A stretch of DNA of 8,386 bases, taken from assembly GCA_028818385.1 (NCBI GenBank), contig JAPPNY010000239.1, forward strand, positions 1 through 8,386, written 5' to 3'. The position numbers and the translations under genes are program-made. The notes below the pieces were generated by a model. The model saw only the letters and a list, made by a program, of their open reading frames with translations. It was not told the origin of the DNA and searched no databases. Positions 1 to 6,431 of this stretch are shown in pieces (the first letter of the stretch is position 1; every line of letters begins with the position of its first letter). This DNA comes from Spirochaetaceae bacterium (GTDB taxonomy: Bacteria; Spirochaetota; Spirochaetia; SZUA-6; Bin103).

Positions 1-48
1 GACCGGTTGCCGAAATCTGTCGAACGAACCTACCCTACGCCTGAACAG

Positions 49-76
49 TTACCATTTTCAATATAATTATCATAAT
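49..76 (+). promoter_or_regulatory. Putative sigma70-type promoter of the Fic gene in an AT-rich patch
   Basis: Bases 50-100 are strikingly AT-rich for this window. A -35-like TTACCA (49-54) lies 16 nt before a -10-like CATAAT (71-76); a perfect TATAAT also occurs at 62-67, with only weak -35 candidates in front of it. Both would read toward the Fic start at 185, leaving a leader of about 100 nt. The call rests on motif matching by eye and the exact promoter is uncertain. Confidence 0.4.
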
Positions 77-77
77 T
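65..77. repeat. 13-bp inverted repeat AATTAT-C-ATAATT overlapping the promoter patch
   Basis: The arms 65-70 and 72-77 are perfect reverse complements around a single C at 71, and they overlap both candidate -10 elements of the Fic promoter. The position fits an operator for a repressor, but AT-rich DNA produces such symmetry by chance fairly often. No regulator gene adjoins it inside the window. Confidence 0.3.
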
Positions 78-184
78 CATAGATCGTTATCGTTTTTCGC
101 GATGCTTCAACGTCGTCGCGCGATCCGCGATAGCAATCACGGCCCATAGGAAACGCGAGGCTGACGAAGAACAATTCGAAGAGA

Positions 185-1756
185 GTGGCTCAAGCGGATC
201 GTTTTGCACAATCCGTAAGGGTTTTTCGCGAACAGCGCTTGCCGGTAACCGCGACTCCGGCCGGCTACGCGGCACTCATCGACGCATACGATCTGCACGT
301 GCCACTTCCGCGCACGTTGAGTGCCACCGGTGAGCGGCATCGGTTCCTGGCACAGTCCGGATGGCGGATCTTTTCGCCACGGCACGCTCCTCCGCCGAGC
401 CTGACAGGGCACCTGACCTTCGCTCTGAAACACGAGGGACTCGATCTCGCCGTGCTCAAGCGGCTTTTTCGCGCCACCGGGCCCGCGCCGATCGAGGCAG
501 TCGTCAGAGCCTCGCCCACCAGCGCCTACGCGCGGCGCGTCTGGTTCCTGTACGAATGGCTCACCGGCAGGAGGCTTGATCTGCCGAACGCCGACCGCGG
601 CGCCTACCCACCGGTTCTCGACCCGCGACTGCAGTTCCCCGCCGCGGCCGAGAATTCGACGCGCCATCGCGTCAAGAACAACCTGCCCGGTATCCCCGAT
701 TTCTGCCCCCTCGTGTCCCGCACCGAGGCGCTGGACCGCTTCATCAAGCTGGACCTGCCTTCCATGGCACGAGAAGCCAGCGCTGCGGTGCCGCAGGATC
801 TGATGGCGCGCACCGCGGCGTTTCTGCTGCTCAAGGACTCCCGGGCGAGCTTCGTCATCGAAGGCGAACGCCCCCCGCAGAACCGCATCCAGCGCTGGAG
901 CCGCGCGATCGGTCAAGCGGGCACGCAGCCGCTGGACTTCGACGAACTGCTACGCCTGCAGGAGATCGTGATCGGCGATGCGCGCTTCGTGCAACTCGGT
1001 CTCAGAAACGAAGGAGGATTCGTCGGCGAGCGGGATCGGTACACCCAACAGCCAATCCCCGACCACGTAAGCGCGAGGCCGGAGGATCTGTCGGATCTCG
1101 TCGATGGCCTGATCGCCATCGACCGGACGGCGGCACGGGACCTCGATCCGGTGCTGGCCGCTACGGTTCTGGCATTCGGATTCGTCTACATCCATCCGTT
1201 CGAGGATGGCAACGGCAGAGTGCACCGCTACCTGATCCACCACGTCCTGGCCGAGCGGGGCTTCACCCCCCCCGGCGTCACGTTTCCCGTCTCGGCAGCG
1301 ATTCTGGACAGAATCCGCGAGTACCGCACGACCCTGGAGGACTACTCGAAGAGACTGTTGCCCGTAGTCGATTGGAACCCGACCGAACGCGGCAACGTGA
1401 CGGTGCTGAACGACACGGCCGACTTCTACCGGTTCTTCGATGCCACGCCGCACGCGGAGTTCCTGTACGGGTGCGTGCGCCACACCGTCGAGCACGACCT
1501 GCCGGATGAAACCAGGTATCTGCAGCAGTACGATGCGTTCAACGCAGGGGTGAACCTGATCGTCGACATGCCGGAACGTCTGTCCAACCTCCTGTTCCGG
1601 TTTCTGCGCCAGAACGACGGCACGTTGTCCGCTCGCGGACGGACGAGAGAATTCGCACGGCTGACCGATGAAGAGATCAGCCGGGTCGAGGCGCTCTATC
1701 AGGAGACCTTCGGCGATGAGACCGGCGCCGCTACCACTGCAGGAGCGCACTCATGA
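185..1756 (+). CDS. Fic family protein (class II Fic AMP-transferase)
   Basis: Predicted cytoplasmic enzyme of the Fic/Fido family, which typically transfers AMP from ATP to a hydroxyl side chain of a target protein. The 523-residue product has the full catalytic motif HPFEDGNGRVHR at residues 337-348, with the catalytic His337 and the phosphate-binding GNGR. SFVIEG at residues 222-227 fits the (S/T)xxxE(G/N) inhibitory motif, with Glu226 expected to hold the enzyme auto-inhibited. Because this motif precedes the Fic motif in the same chain, it is class II. The segment around residues 275-300 looks like the substrate-binding flap. About 170 N-terminal residues and a roughly 120-residue C-terminal region (from about 400) flank the core and match the layout of ~500-residue bacterial Fic proteins. 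The GTG start at 185 directly follows a GAAGAG purine run, and a stop at 131-133 closes the frame upstream, where I see no ATG or GTG before 185. The target is unknown; it stands alone, with no antitoxin beside it. Confidence 0.93.
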   Translation: MAQADRFAQSVRVFREQRLPVTATPAGYAALIDAYDLHVPLPRTLSATGERHRFLAQSGWRIFSPRHAPPPSLTGHLTFALKHEGLDLAVLKRLFRATGPAPIEAVVRASPTSAYARRVWFLYEWLTGRRLDLPNADRGAYPPVLDPRLQFPAAAENSTRHRVKNNLPGIPDFCPLVSRTEALDRFIKLDLPSMAREASAAVPQDLMARTAAFLLLKDSRASFVIEGERPPQNRIQRWSRAIGQAGTQPLDFDELLRLQEIVIGDARFVQLGLRNEGGFVGERDRYTQQPIPDHVSARPEDLSDLVDGLIAIDRTAARDLDPVLAATVLAFGFVYIHPFEDGNGRVHRYLIHHVLAERGFTPPGVTFPVSAAILDRIREYRTTLEDYSKRLLPVVDWNPTERGNVTVLNDTADFYRFFDATPHAEFLYGCVRHTVEHDLPDETRYLQQYDAFNAGVNLIVDMPERLSNLLFRFLRQNDGTLSARGRTREFARLTDEEISRVEALYQETFGDETGAATTAGAHS

Positions 1757-1757
1757 C

Positions 1758-1776
1758 CGACCGCAACGGACGGTCG
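1758..1776. terminator. Possible weak hairpin between convergent Fic and nuclease genes
   Basis: CGACCG (1758-1763) and CGGTCG (1771-1776) pair around a 7-nt loop directly after the Fic stop codon. There is no T-tract on either side, so it is a weak candidate for a terminator serving the convergent junction. Confidence 0.22.
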
Positions 1777-1789
1777 CGTGCGAATCAGC

Positions 1790-1807
1790 TCTCTGCTCAG
1801 GCAGAGA
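1790..1807. terminator. Possible hairpin TCTCTGC-TCAG-GCAGAGA over the nuclease stop codon
   Basis: A perfect 7-bp stem with a 4-nt loop covers the minus-strand stop codon (1797-1799), 33 nt beyond the end of the Fic gene. The geometry suits a small transcription-terminating or RNA-stabilising hairpin at a convergent junction, but no poly-T follows in either direction. Confidence 0.28.
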
Positions 1808-2525
1808 ACGCGCGCGGCCTGAAGTCCCGCGGGTTGGTGATGCTCGCGCTGCTGCCGGTGGCCCGGATCACGTACAGCCCCTGCCGCTCCGCATGGCGGT
1901 CGGAGGATTCGTCCGCCTTCAGGTAGGCCACCGCTCCGTACACCGTGCTCCCCCGGTACCGCGGCATCAGGTCGGTGAACTCCCGCATCCGCCCCACGAA
2001 GTGGTCGACCTGACGCACCTTAAGCGTGGTCTTGACCTCGACCACCACCACCTCGGCGCCGTTGACGGCGATGATGTCGAACTCCCAGCTCCGCTCCCCG
2101 CGATGTCGGACGTTGGTAAGCGTGTGTTCGACCTCGATGCCACGCTCCTTGAGCAGCTCGATCAGGTCGCCCTCCACGAGCGCCTCCATCAGCTTGCCCC
2201 ACTGACCGTTGAACAGCTCGTCGAGCCCGCGGAAGCGCCGGTCGGCTTCCTTCGCGCGTTGGTCGGCCTCCTGCGCGCGTCGTTCGGCCTCCCGTGCATG
2301 CCGCTTCAGCAGTTGATCGGTCTCCTGCATGCGCCGGTCGGTCTCCTGCTGACTCTCGGACAACTGGCGCAGGATGCTCCAGACTTCCTGGGGAGTGGCC
2401 GGAGGACGCTGTTCGCCGCTGCCGTGGTCGTCGTGGTCAGACAGGGTGGTCTCCGATCCGGCCAACGTAGCGGTTCCCGTTCTTTCCGGCAAGCTTTGGG
2501 AACGAGAGCAGGGCACCGGCAACAT
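1797..2525 (-). CDS. Coiled-coil PD-(D/E)XK nuclease-like protein (DUF3782-type)
   Basis: This 242-residue product has two parts. Residues about 47-100 form a highly charged helical segment with consecutive 7-residue units (QETDRRM, QETDQLL, then AREAERR/AQEADQR-like units), a likely coiled coil. Residues about 105-225 look like a PD-(D/E)XK fold: an acidic helix around Glu118, then Asp150 and the strand motif VEVK with Glu163 and Lys165, the usual D-Xn-ExK metal-binding arrangement. Proteins of this shape are annotated as DUF3782 or restriction-endonuclease-like; their substrate is generally unknown. All key residues are present, so activity is possible. The first ~40 residues are low in predicted structure, and a TTG at 2465 (preceded by a GGAACGGGAA purine run) is a realistic alternative start that would shorten the protein by 20 residues. 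It converges on the Fic gene, with stops 40 nt apart, and diverges from the lipoprotein gene. Confidence 0.82.
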   Translation of the reverse strand: MLPVPCSRSQSLPERTGTATLAGSETTLSDHDDHGSGEQRPPATPQEVWSILRQLSESQQETDRRMQETDQLLKRHAREAERRAQEADQRAKEADRRFRGLDELFNGQWGKLMEALVEGDLIELLKERGIEVEHTLTNVRHRGERSWEFDIIAVNGAEVVVVEVKTTLKVRQVDHFVGRMREFTDLMPRYRGSTVYGAVAYLKADESSDRHAERQGLYVIRATGSSASITNPRDFRPRAFSA

Positions 2526-2584
2526 GCTCGGTGGCCGGGCGTGCCCTGTCGGGACTGCCCGTCGCGGCGTACCATTACGCTGCC

Positions 2585-3043
2585 ATGGTGGGCGGAGCGT
2601 GCCATCGCTGGACCGTCCGGGGAGTCGTGAGCGCGATGGCGCTGCTGATCGCCGCCTCGGCGTGCTCCGCTCCGGCAGCCGAGCCCGCCGACCTGTCCCG
2701 CGAAGCGCAGCAGCCGCCTCTGGAGCCGGACTACGCTCCCTGCGCGGCGGCGGATGCGGACTGCGCCGCCGCTGCGCGCCAGGCCCGCGCCGACCTGGCG
2801 GCGCGCCTGGCGGTCGCTGCCGAGGGAATCGAGCTGCTGCTGGCGGCGCGCATCACGTGGCGGGATGGCAGCCTGGGATGCCCGAAGCCGGACCACATGT
2901 ACACGCTGGCACTGGTACCGGGCTTGCTGATCAAGTTGCGCACGGCGGCGACGACCTACCGCTACCACGCGCGCGAGCAAGGAGAGCCGTTCCTGTGCGA
3001 TCGGCCGCAGGCGGATGAGGACCGCGACGCCGGCCACGGATGA
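2585..3043 (+). CDS. Putative lipoprotein with conserved SLGCP-type domain
   Basis: The 152-residue product begins with an Arg-bearing n-region and a hydrophobic stretch (AMALLIAASAC) ending in a candidate lipidated Cys27; Ala at -3 makes the lipobox weaker than the Leu consensus. A Pro/Ala-rich linker follows. Residues about 68-138 match a small domain I recognise from many secreted bacterial proteins of unknown function, with the signatures TWRDGSLGCPKP (91-102), an aromatic YRYH strand (125-128) and a closing PFLC (135-138). The two domain cysteines could form a disulfide in the periplasm. ATG 2585 was chosen because it supplies the positively charged n-region; GTG 2627 has a closer GGGGAG but would lack those charges. 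Its last 29 nt overlap the 5-formyltetrahydrofolate cyclo-ligase gene, indicating co-transcription. The function is unknown. Confidence 0.7.
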   Translation: MVGGACHRWTVRGVVSAMALLIAASACSAPAAEPADLSREAQQPPLEPDYAPCAAADADCAAAARQARADLAARLAVAAEGIELLLAARITWRDGSLGCPKPDHMYTLALVPGLLIKLRTAATTYRYHAREQGEPFLCDRPQADEDRDAGHG

Positions 3044-3599
3044 CCGTGGCAGCCTGCGCGGGCGAGCGCGACGCACCCGGGACGCGATACCGGCAGCGGA
3101 GCGCGCGCGGCTGAGCGCGCAGGTGTGCGCCCGCGCCCGGTCCCTGCTGGAGGCGGCCGGCGCGGACACCGTGCTGGTCTACGTGAGCTTCCGCAGCGAA
3201 GTGGAGACCGCCGGGCTGATCGCCGAGCTGCGCCGCACGCACCGGGTGGCCGCGCCGCGGGTCGCGGCGTCCGGGCGCATGGAGGCGATGCTCCTGAGCG
3301 ACCAGCCGCTCGTGCGCAGCCGCCTGGGCATCATGGAGCCGCCGCCCACGGCCGCGCCGGTGGAGCCGGCGTCGATCGACGCGGTGCTGGTGCCGGGGCT
3401 CGCCTTCGATACGGACGGCTTCCGGCTGGGCTACGGCGGCGGGTACTACGACCGGTTCCTGGCCCGCTGCCCGCGGGCGCTCCGCATCGGCTTGGCCTTC
3501 GAGCCGCAGATCGTCGAATCGGTGCGTCCGCACGCCCACGACCAGCCGCTGCACCACATCGTGACCGAGCGGCGGGTGATCGACGCGGTGCGCCGGTGA
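3015..3599 (+). CDS. fau: 5-formyltetrahydrofolate cyclo-ligase
   Basis: Cytoplasmic enzyme that converts 5-formyl-tetrahydrofolate to 5,10-methenyl-tetrahydrofolate with ATP hydrolysis, returning the storage or inhibitory folate form to one-carbon metabolism. The 194-residue length is normal for the family. Its hallmark motif spans residues 126-149: VPGLAFD, then RLGYGGGYYDRFL, the glycine-rich ATP/folate site. The Arg-rich N-terminal helix (residues 12-23) and the LVYVSFRSEVET strand-helix (54-65) also fit. The ATG at 3015 lies inside the end of the lipoprotein gene, and the stop overlaps the crcB start in a GTGA arrangement, so translation is probably coupled in both directions. In E. coli the orthologue is ygfA/fau. 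No frameshift or missing key residue is seen. Confidence 0.95.
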   Translation: MRTATPATDDRGSLRGRARRTRDAIPAAERARLSAQVCARARSLLEAAGADTVLVYVSFRSEVETAGLIAELRRTHRVAAPRVAASGRMEAMLLSDQPLVRSRLGIMEPPPTAAPVEPASIDAVLVPGLAFDTDGFRLGYGGGYYDRFLARCPRALRIGLAFEPQIVESVRPHAHDQPLHHIVTERRVIDAVRR

Positions 3600-3991
3600 G
3601 CGGGTTGCTGCGCGACGGCCTGCTGGTCGGCCTGGGCGGGTTCTTCGGCGCCGTGGCGCGCTTCCTGGTGACCGGCTGGCTGCAGGCGCGCGACGACTCG
3701 TTCCCCTACGGCACCCTGGCGGTCAACGTCGCCGGCTCCCTGGCGCTCGCCTTCCTGGCCACCATGCTTGCGGAGCGGGCCGTGCCCGGCAGCGCGTTCC
3801 GGCTGATCGCGATGGTGGGGTTCCTCGGCGCCTTCACCACTTTCTCGGCCTTCAGCTACGAGTCGGCGCTGCTGTGGAGCAGCGGCCGCTGGCCTGCGCT
3901 TGCGGGGAACATCGTCCTGAACGTCGGCACCTGCCTGCTGGCGACCGCGGCCGGCATCGCCCTGGCGCGGCAGGCCGCCGGCGGGCCGTAA
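3596..3991 (+). CDS. crcB: Fluoride channel CrcB/FluC
   Basis: Small inner-membrane protein that works as a dual-topology dimer and lets fluoride leave the cytoplasm. The 131-residue product shows the family motifs in order: GGFFGAVAR (14-22) in the first membrane helix, GTLAVNVAGS (39-48) with the conserved pore Asn44, and GFLGAFTTFSAFSYE (75-89) with the TTFS segment and the Phe83/Phe86 pair expected to line the fluoride path. Four hydrophobic segments are visible. The start is the GTG at 3596, sharing four bases (GTGA) with the preceding stop; the open frame extends far upstream, but only as an out-of-frame reading of the ligase gene. I see no fluoride riboswitch, as there is no leader in front of the gene, so expression probably follows the upstream genes. 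The second Gly of the usual GG pair before TTFS is Ala79 here, a mild variation. Confidence 0.95.
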   Translation: MSGLLRDGLLVGLGGFFGAVARFLVTGWLQARDDSFPYGTLAVNVAGSLALAFLATMLAERAVPGSAFRLIAMVGFLGAFTTFSAFSYESALLWSSGRWPALAGNIVLNVGTCLLATAAGIALARQAAGGP

Positions 3992-3998
3992 GCGGGGC

Positions 3999-4026
3999 GC
4001 GGGCCTCTTCCGGACCTCAGGCCCGC
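3999..4026. terminator. Inverted repeat GCGGGCCT / AGGCCCGC between convergent crcB and permease genes
   Basis: Two perfect 8-bp arms (3999-4006 and 4019-4026) flank a 12-nt loop that includes part of the permease stop codon. It lies at the convergent end of two operons, 8 nt after the crcB stop, and could serve as a bidirectional terminator stem. No T-rich tail follows, so termination is not assured. Confidence 0.35.
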
Positions 4027-5241
4027 AGCAGGCGCGCGACCTGGCCGAGGGTGCCCTTCGTGCCGGTGAGCAGAATCCCGAGCCGGAACACCTTGGCGGC
4101 GGCCCACACGGCGCCCACCGTCGCCACGGCCATGCCGGCCACCGACACGGCCACCTGCAGCGCGCCCGGCTCGCCGACCAGCACGCGCATGAACATCACG
4201 ACCGGCGCCGTCACCGGGACCAGCGACAGCACGACGGCGACGGTCCCGTCGGGACTGATCAGCACCGACGGCATCACCAGCATCGGCACCACCAGCGCCA
4301 CCATCACCGGCCAGAGGAGCTGCCCGAGGTTCTGCTCGTCGGCGGCGATCGCGCCGGCCATCGCGAAGGCGGCCGAGTACAGCAGGAACCCCAGCGCGAA
4401 GAACACCAGCAGCGTCAGCAGGTTGCCGGGCTGCACGACCGGGGGAACCGACACGCCCGCGAGCGGCCCGAGCACCTCGATCACCAGCAGGGCGATGAGC
4501 ATCCAGGCAAGGTATTGCAGCACGCCCGCCACCCCCCTTCCCGCCAGCTTGCCGGCCAGCAGCGCGAAGGGGTGCAGCGAGGACAGCATGATCTCCGCGG
4601 TCTTGCCCGTCTTCTCGGTCAGCACCGCGCGGCTGATCGACTGGCCGTACAGGATGAGCATCATGTAGAGCAGTCCCACGAACGCCGTCACCACCAGGAA
4701 CGACTCCTCCAGGTCCTGCTCGACCGCTCCCTCCTCGTCCAGCAGCAGCGCCTGCAGGCGCGGCTGCCGCGTCAGCCTGGTGACGCGCTCCGCGTCCAGC
4801 CCGGCGCTGCAGGCGGCCCTGCACGACCGCGCGGCCGATCACGCCGTCCACCAGCGCGCGCAGGGTGACGTCCACCGCCTCGTCGCTGAAGTAGCGGGGA
4901 TGATCCTCGCCCAGCGGGTCGGCGGGAAACACCACGTAGCCGTCCAGGTCGCCGGCCCGTACCCGGCCGGCCAGCGGCTCCGCCTCGCCTGCCTCCTCGA
5001 CGGCGATGCCGAGCGGGGCAAGCTCGTTCCGGATCGGCGGCAGCAGGTCGCCCGCGCCGACCAGGGCAAGCGTCCGCCCTTCCAGCGCGGAGACGTCGCC
5101 GGCGGCGCTCCGGGCCAGCACCGACGGCAGCGCGAACAGGGCGGCGATGATGAAGGGGCCGGTGAGGGTCGTGATCAGGAACCCCTTGGTCACGGCCGTC
5201 ATGCGCAGCTCCTTGCAACAGACCAGCCAGAGCTTGCTCAC
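4017..5241 (-). pseudogene. ABC-2 type transporter permease (NatB-like), interrupted by one frameshift
   Basis: Inner-membrane permease subunit of an ABC exporter, the expected partner of the ATPase at 6432-7325. Read from GTG 5241 (SKLWLVCCKEL, the usual cytoplasmic N-terminus), the first frame gives residues 1-147: one membrane helix at about 20-42 and the start of a large extracytoplasmic domain. The protein then continues in another frame from base 4799 (LDAERVTRLTRQP onward) for 260 residues with about five more membrane helices, ending at TGA 4017. Together they make ~407 residues, the normal size for this family, so only one base is out of place. The break lies near the CCC run at 4800-4802 (plus strand); removing one base there restores the frame. 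The second frame has a stop at 4839-4841, so the shift must be downstream of that. Start codon spacing is 14 nt after the desaturase stop. It may be a recent null allele or a sequence error. Confidence 0.85.
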
Positions 5242-5255
5242 CGGTGCGGCCGCCG

Positions 5256-6422
5256 CTACTGCCCCCGCGGGGCCAGCTCGCCGATCGAGGCCTCCAGCTT
5301 CACGCGGTCGTCCGCCGGCAGCCGCACCTGGTCCTGTCTCACCACGGCGGGATGCGCGGTCGGCGGCAGCGGCGTGTCGAACTGGTACTCGGGGTCCTGC
5401 GCGCGACGCTTCTCGATGGCCAGCATCTCCCGCCATGAGCCGAGCAGGGTGCGCGGCGCCGGCATGTCGCCGGCGATCACGGCCGCCAGCTTCTTGAGGT
5501 TGTAGCAGGGGACGCCGGCGAACATGTGGTGCTCGGCGTGCCAGTTCATCCGCCAGTAGAGGAAGGAGATGAACGGATGCAGGGTGTTGGAGCGCACGCA
5601 CAGGCGGAAGTCGGGGACATTGTCGCGCAGCCCGGCGTGCATGGGCTTGCCGCACAGGTAGGCCAGCCAGTTGCCGACGAACAGGTAGCCGGTGAGCACG
5701 ATTGACAGCCACCAGGCGCCGGTCGCCGCGGAGACGGCCAGGAGCGCGGCGTGGAAGGCGATGGTGAGGCGCGCCCAGCGGACCGCCCGGCGTTCCACGT
5801 CCGGGGCGATCGCGAACAGCGCCCTGGTCCACTCGCTGGTGTGGATGCCGGACACCTTGAGGTTGTAGCGCGGAATCGCCATGCGTCCGGCTTCGCCCAC
5901 CACCCGGATCAACCCGTCGACGTTGACGGTCAGCATCTGCGCCACCGACCGCGCGGACAGGCCCAGGTCGAGCGGCAGCAGCACCTCCCGGTCGCCGTCC
6001 GGGTGCAGGGTGTAGCGGTGGTGGTAGGTGTGGCTCATCGCGTACTCGTGGTGGTTCCACCACGACAGCAGGCTGAGGACGCGCAGGAAGAAGCGGTTGA
6101 GCCAGCGGGTCCGGAACACGGTGCCGTGGCCGAGCTCGTGCACGGCCAGCCCGCGGAAGAAGGTGCCCACGGTGCCGTGGCACCAGAGCGCGATCGCGAA
6201 CGGCACCCACAGCCCGCGGATGAAGCAGTACGCGGTGACCGCGCCGGTGACGGCGAACAGCCCCAGGTGGCCGAGGGTCTGGAAGGCGCCCTGCAGGTCG
6301 CTGCGCTGCATGAGCCGGCGCAGCACGGCCGGGTCGATCGGGCAGCGATACCACTTGACGCGGAAGTTCCTGCGAACCTCGGCCAGCGGCGGGAAGTCGA
6401 AGCGCGCGGTCGCGGTGCTCAT
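5256..6422 (-). CDS. Fatty acid desaturase family protein (membrane di-iron enzyme)
   Basis: Predicted integral-membrane non-haem di-iron oxygenase that would introduce a double bond (or possibly a hydroxyl) into acyl chains or a related lipid. The 388-residue product carries the three histidine boxes of the family: HELGH (95-99), HTYHH (131-135) and HAEHH (295-299), the last followed by FAGVPCYNL (301-309), typical for acyl-lipid desaturases. Hydrophobic helices are visible around residues 50-90, 218-250 and 280-290. The ATG at 6422 lies 9 nt after the ATPase stop, and the TAG stop lies 14 nt before the permease start, so it is almost certainly co-transcribed with the exporter. I see no convincing ribosome binding site, which would fit translational coupling. 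The substrate and regiospecificity cannot be read from sequence; no ferredoxin or cytochrome domain is fused, so the electron donor is elsewhere. Confidence 0.9.
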   Translation of the reverse strand: MSTATARFDFPPLAEVRRNFRVKWYRCPIDPAVLRRLMQRSDLQGAFQTLGHLGLFAVTGAVTAYCFIRGLWVPFAIALWCHGTVGTFFRGLAVHELGHGTVFRTRWLNRFFLRVLSLLSWWNHHEYAMSHTYHHRYTLHPDGDREVLLPLDLGLSARSVAQMLTVNVDGLIRVVGEAGRMAIPRYNLKVSGIHTSEWTRALFAIAPDVERRAVRWARLTIAFHAALLAVSAATGAWWLSIVLTGYLFVGNWLAYLCGKPMHAGLRDNVPDFRLCVRSNTLHPFISFLYWRMNWHAEHHMFAGVPCYNLKKLAAVIAGDMPAPRTLLGSWREMLAIEKRRAQDPEYQFDTPLPPTAHPAVVRQDQVRLPADDRVKLEASIGELAPRGQ

Positions 6423-6431
6423 GGGGCGCGA

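Noticed and set aside
137..916. A 259-codon minus-strand frame across the Fic N-terminal region
   Set aside because: It is antisense to well-conserved Fic sequence and has no family similarity, so it is a codon-bias shadow.
1668..2630. A 320-codon plus-strand frame across the nuclease gene
   Set aside because: It is antisense to the coiled-coil nuclease gene, starts inside the Fic gene, and its translation has no recognisable domain; the minus-strand frame carries clear motifs.
3550..3600. A fluoride riboswitch ahead of crcB
   Set aside because: crcB overlaps the upstream stop codon by GTGA, so there is no leader RNA to hold a riboswitch.
4795..4815. Programmed ribosomal frameshifting as the explanation of the split permease
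   Set aside because: No slippery heptamer, stop-codon-associated +1 site or obvious stimulatory hairpin is present at the junction, so mutation or sequence error is simpler.
4780..5505. A 241-codon plus-strand frame over the permease and desaturase ends
   Set aside because: It runs antisense to two recognised genes, and its translation is low-complexity without motifs.
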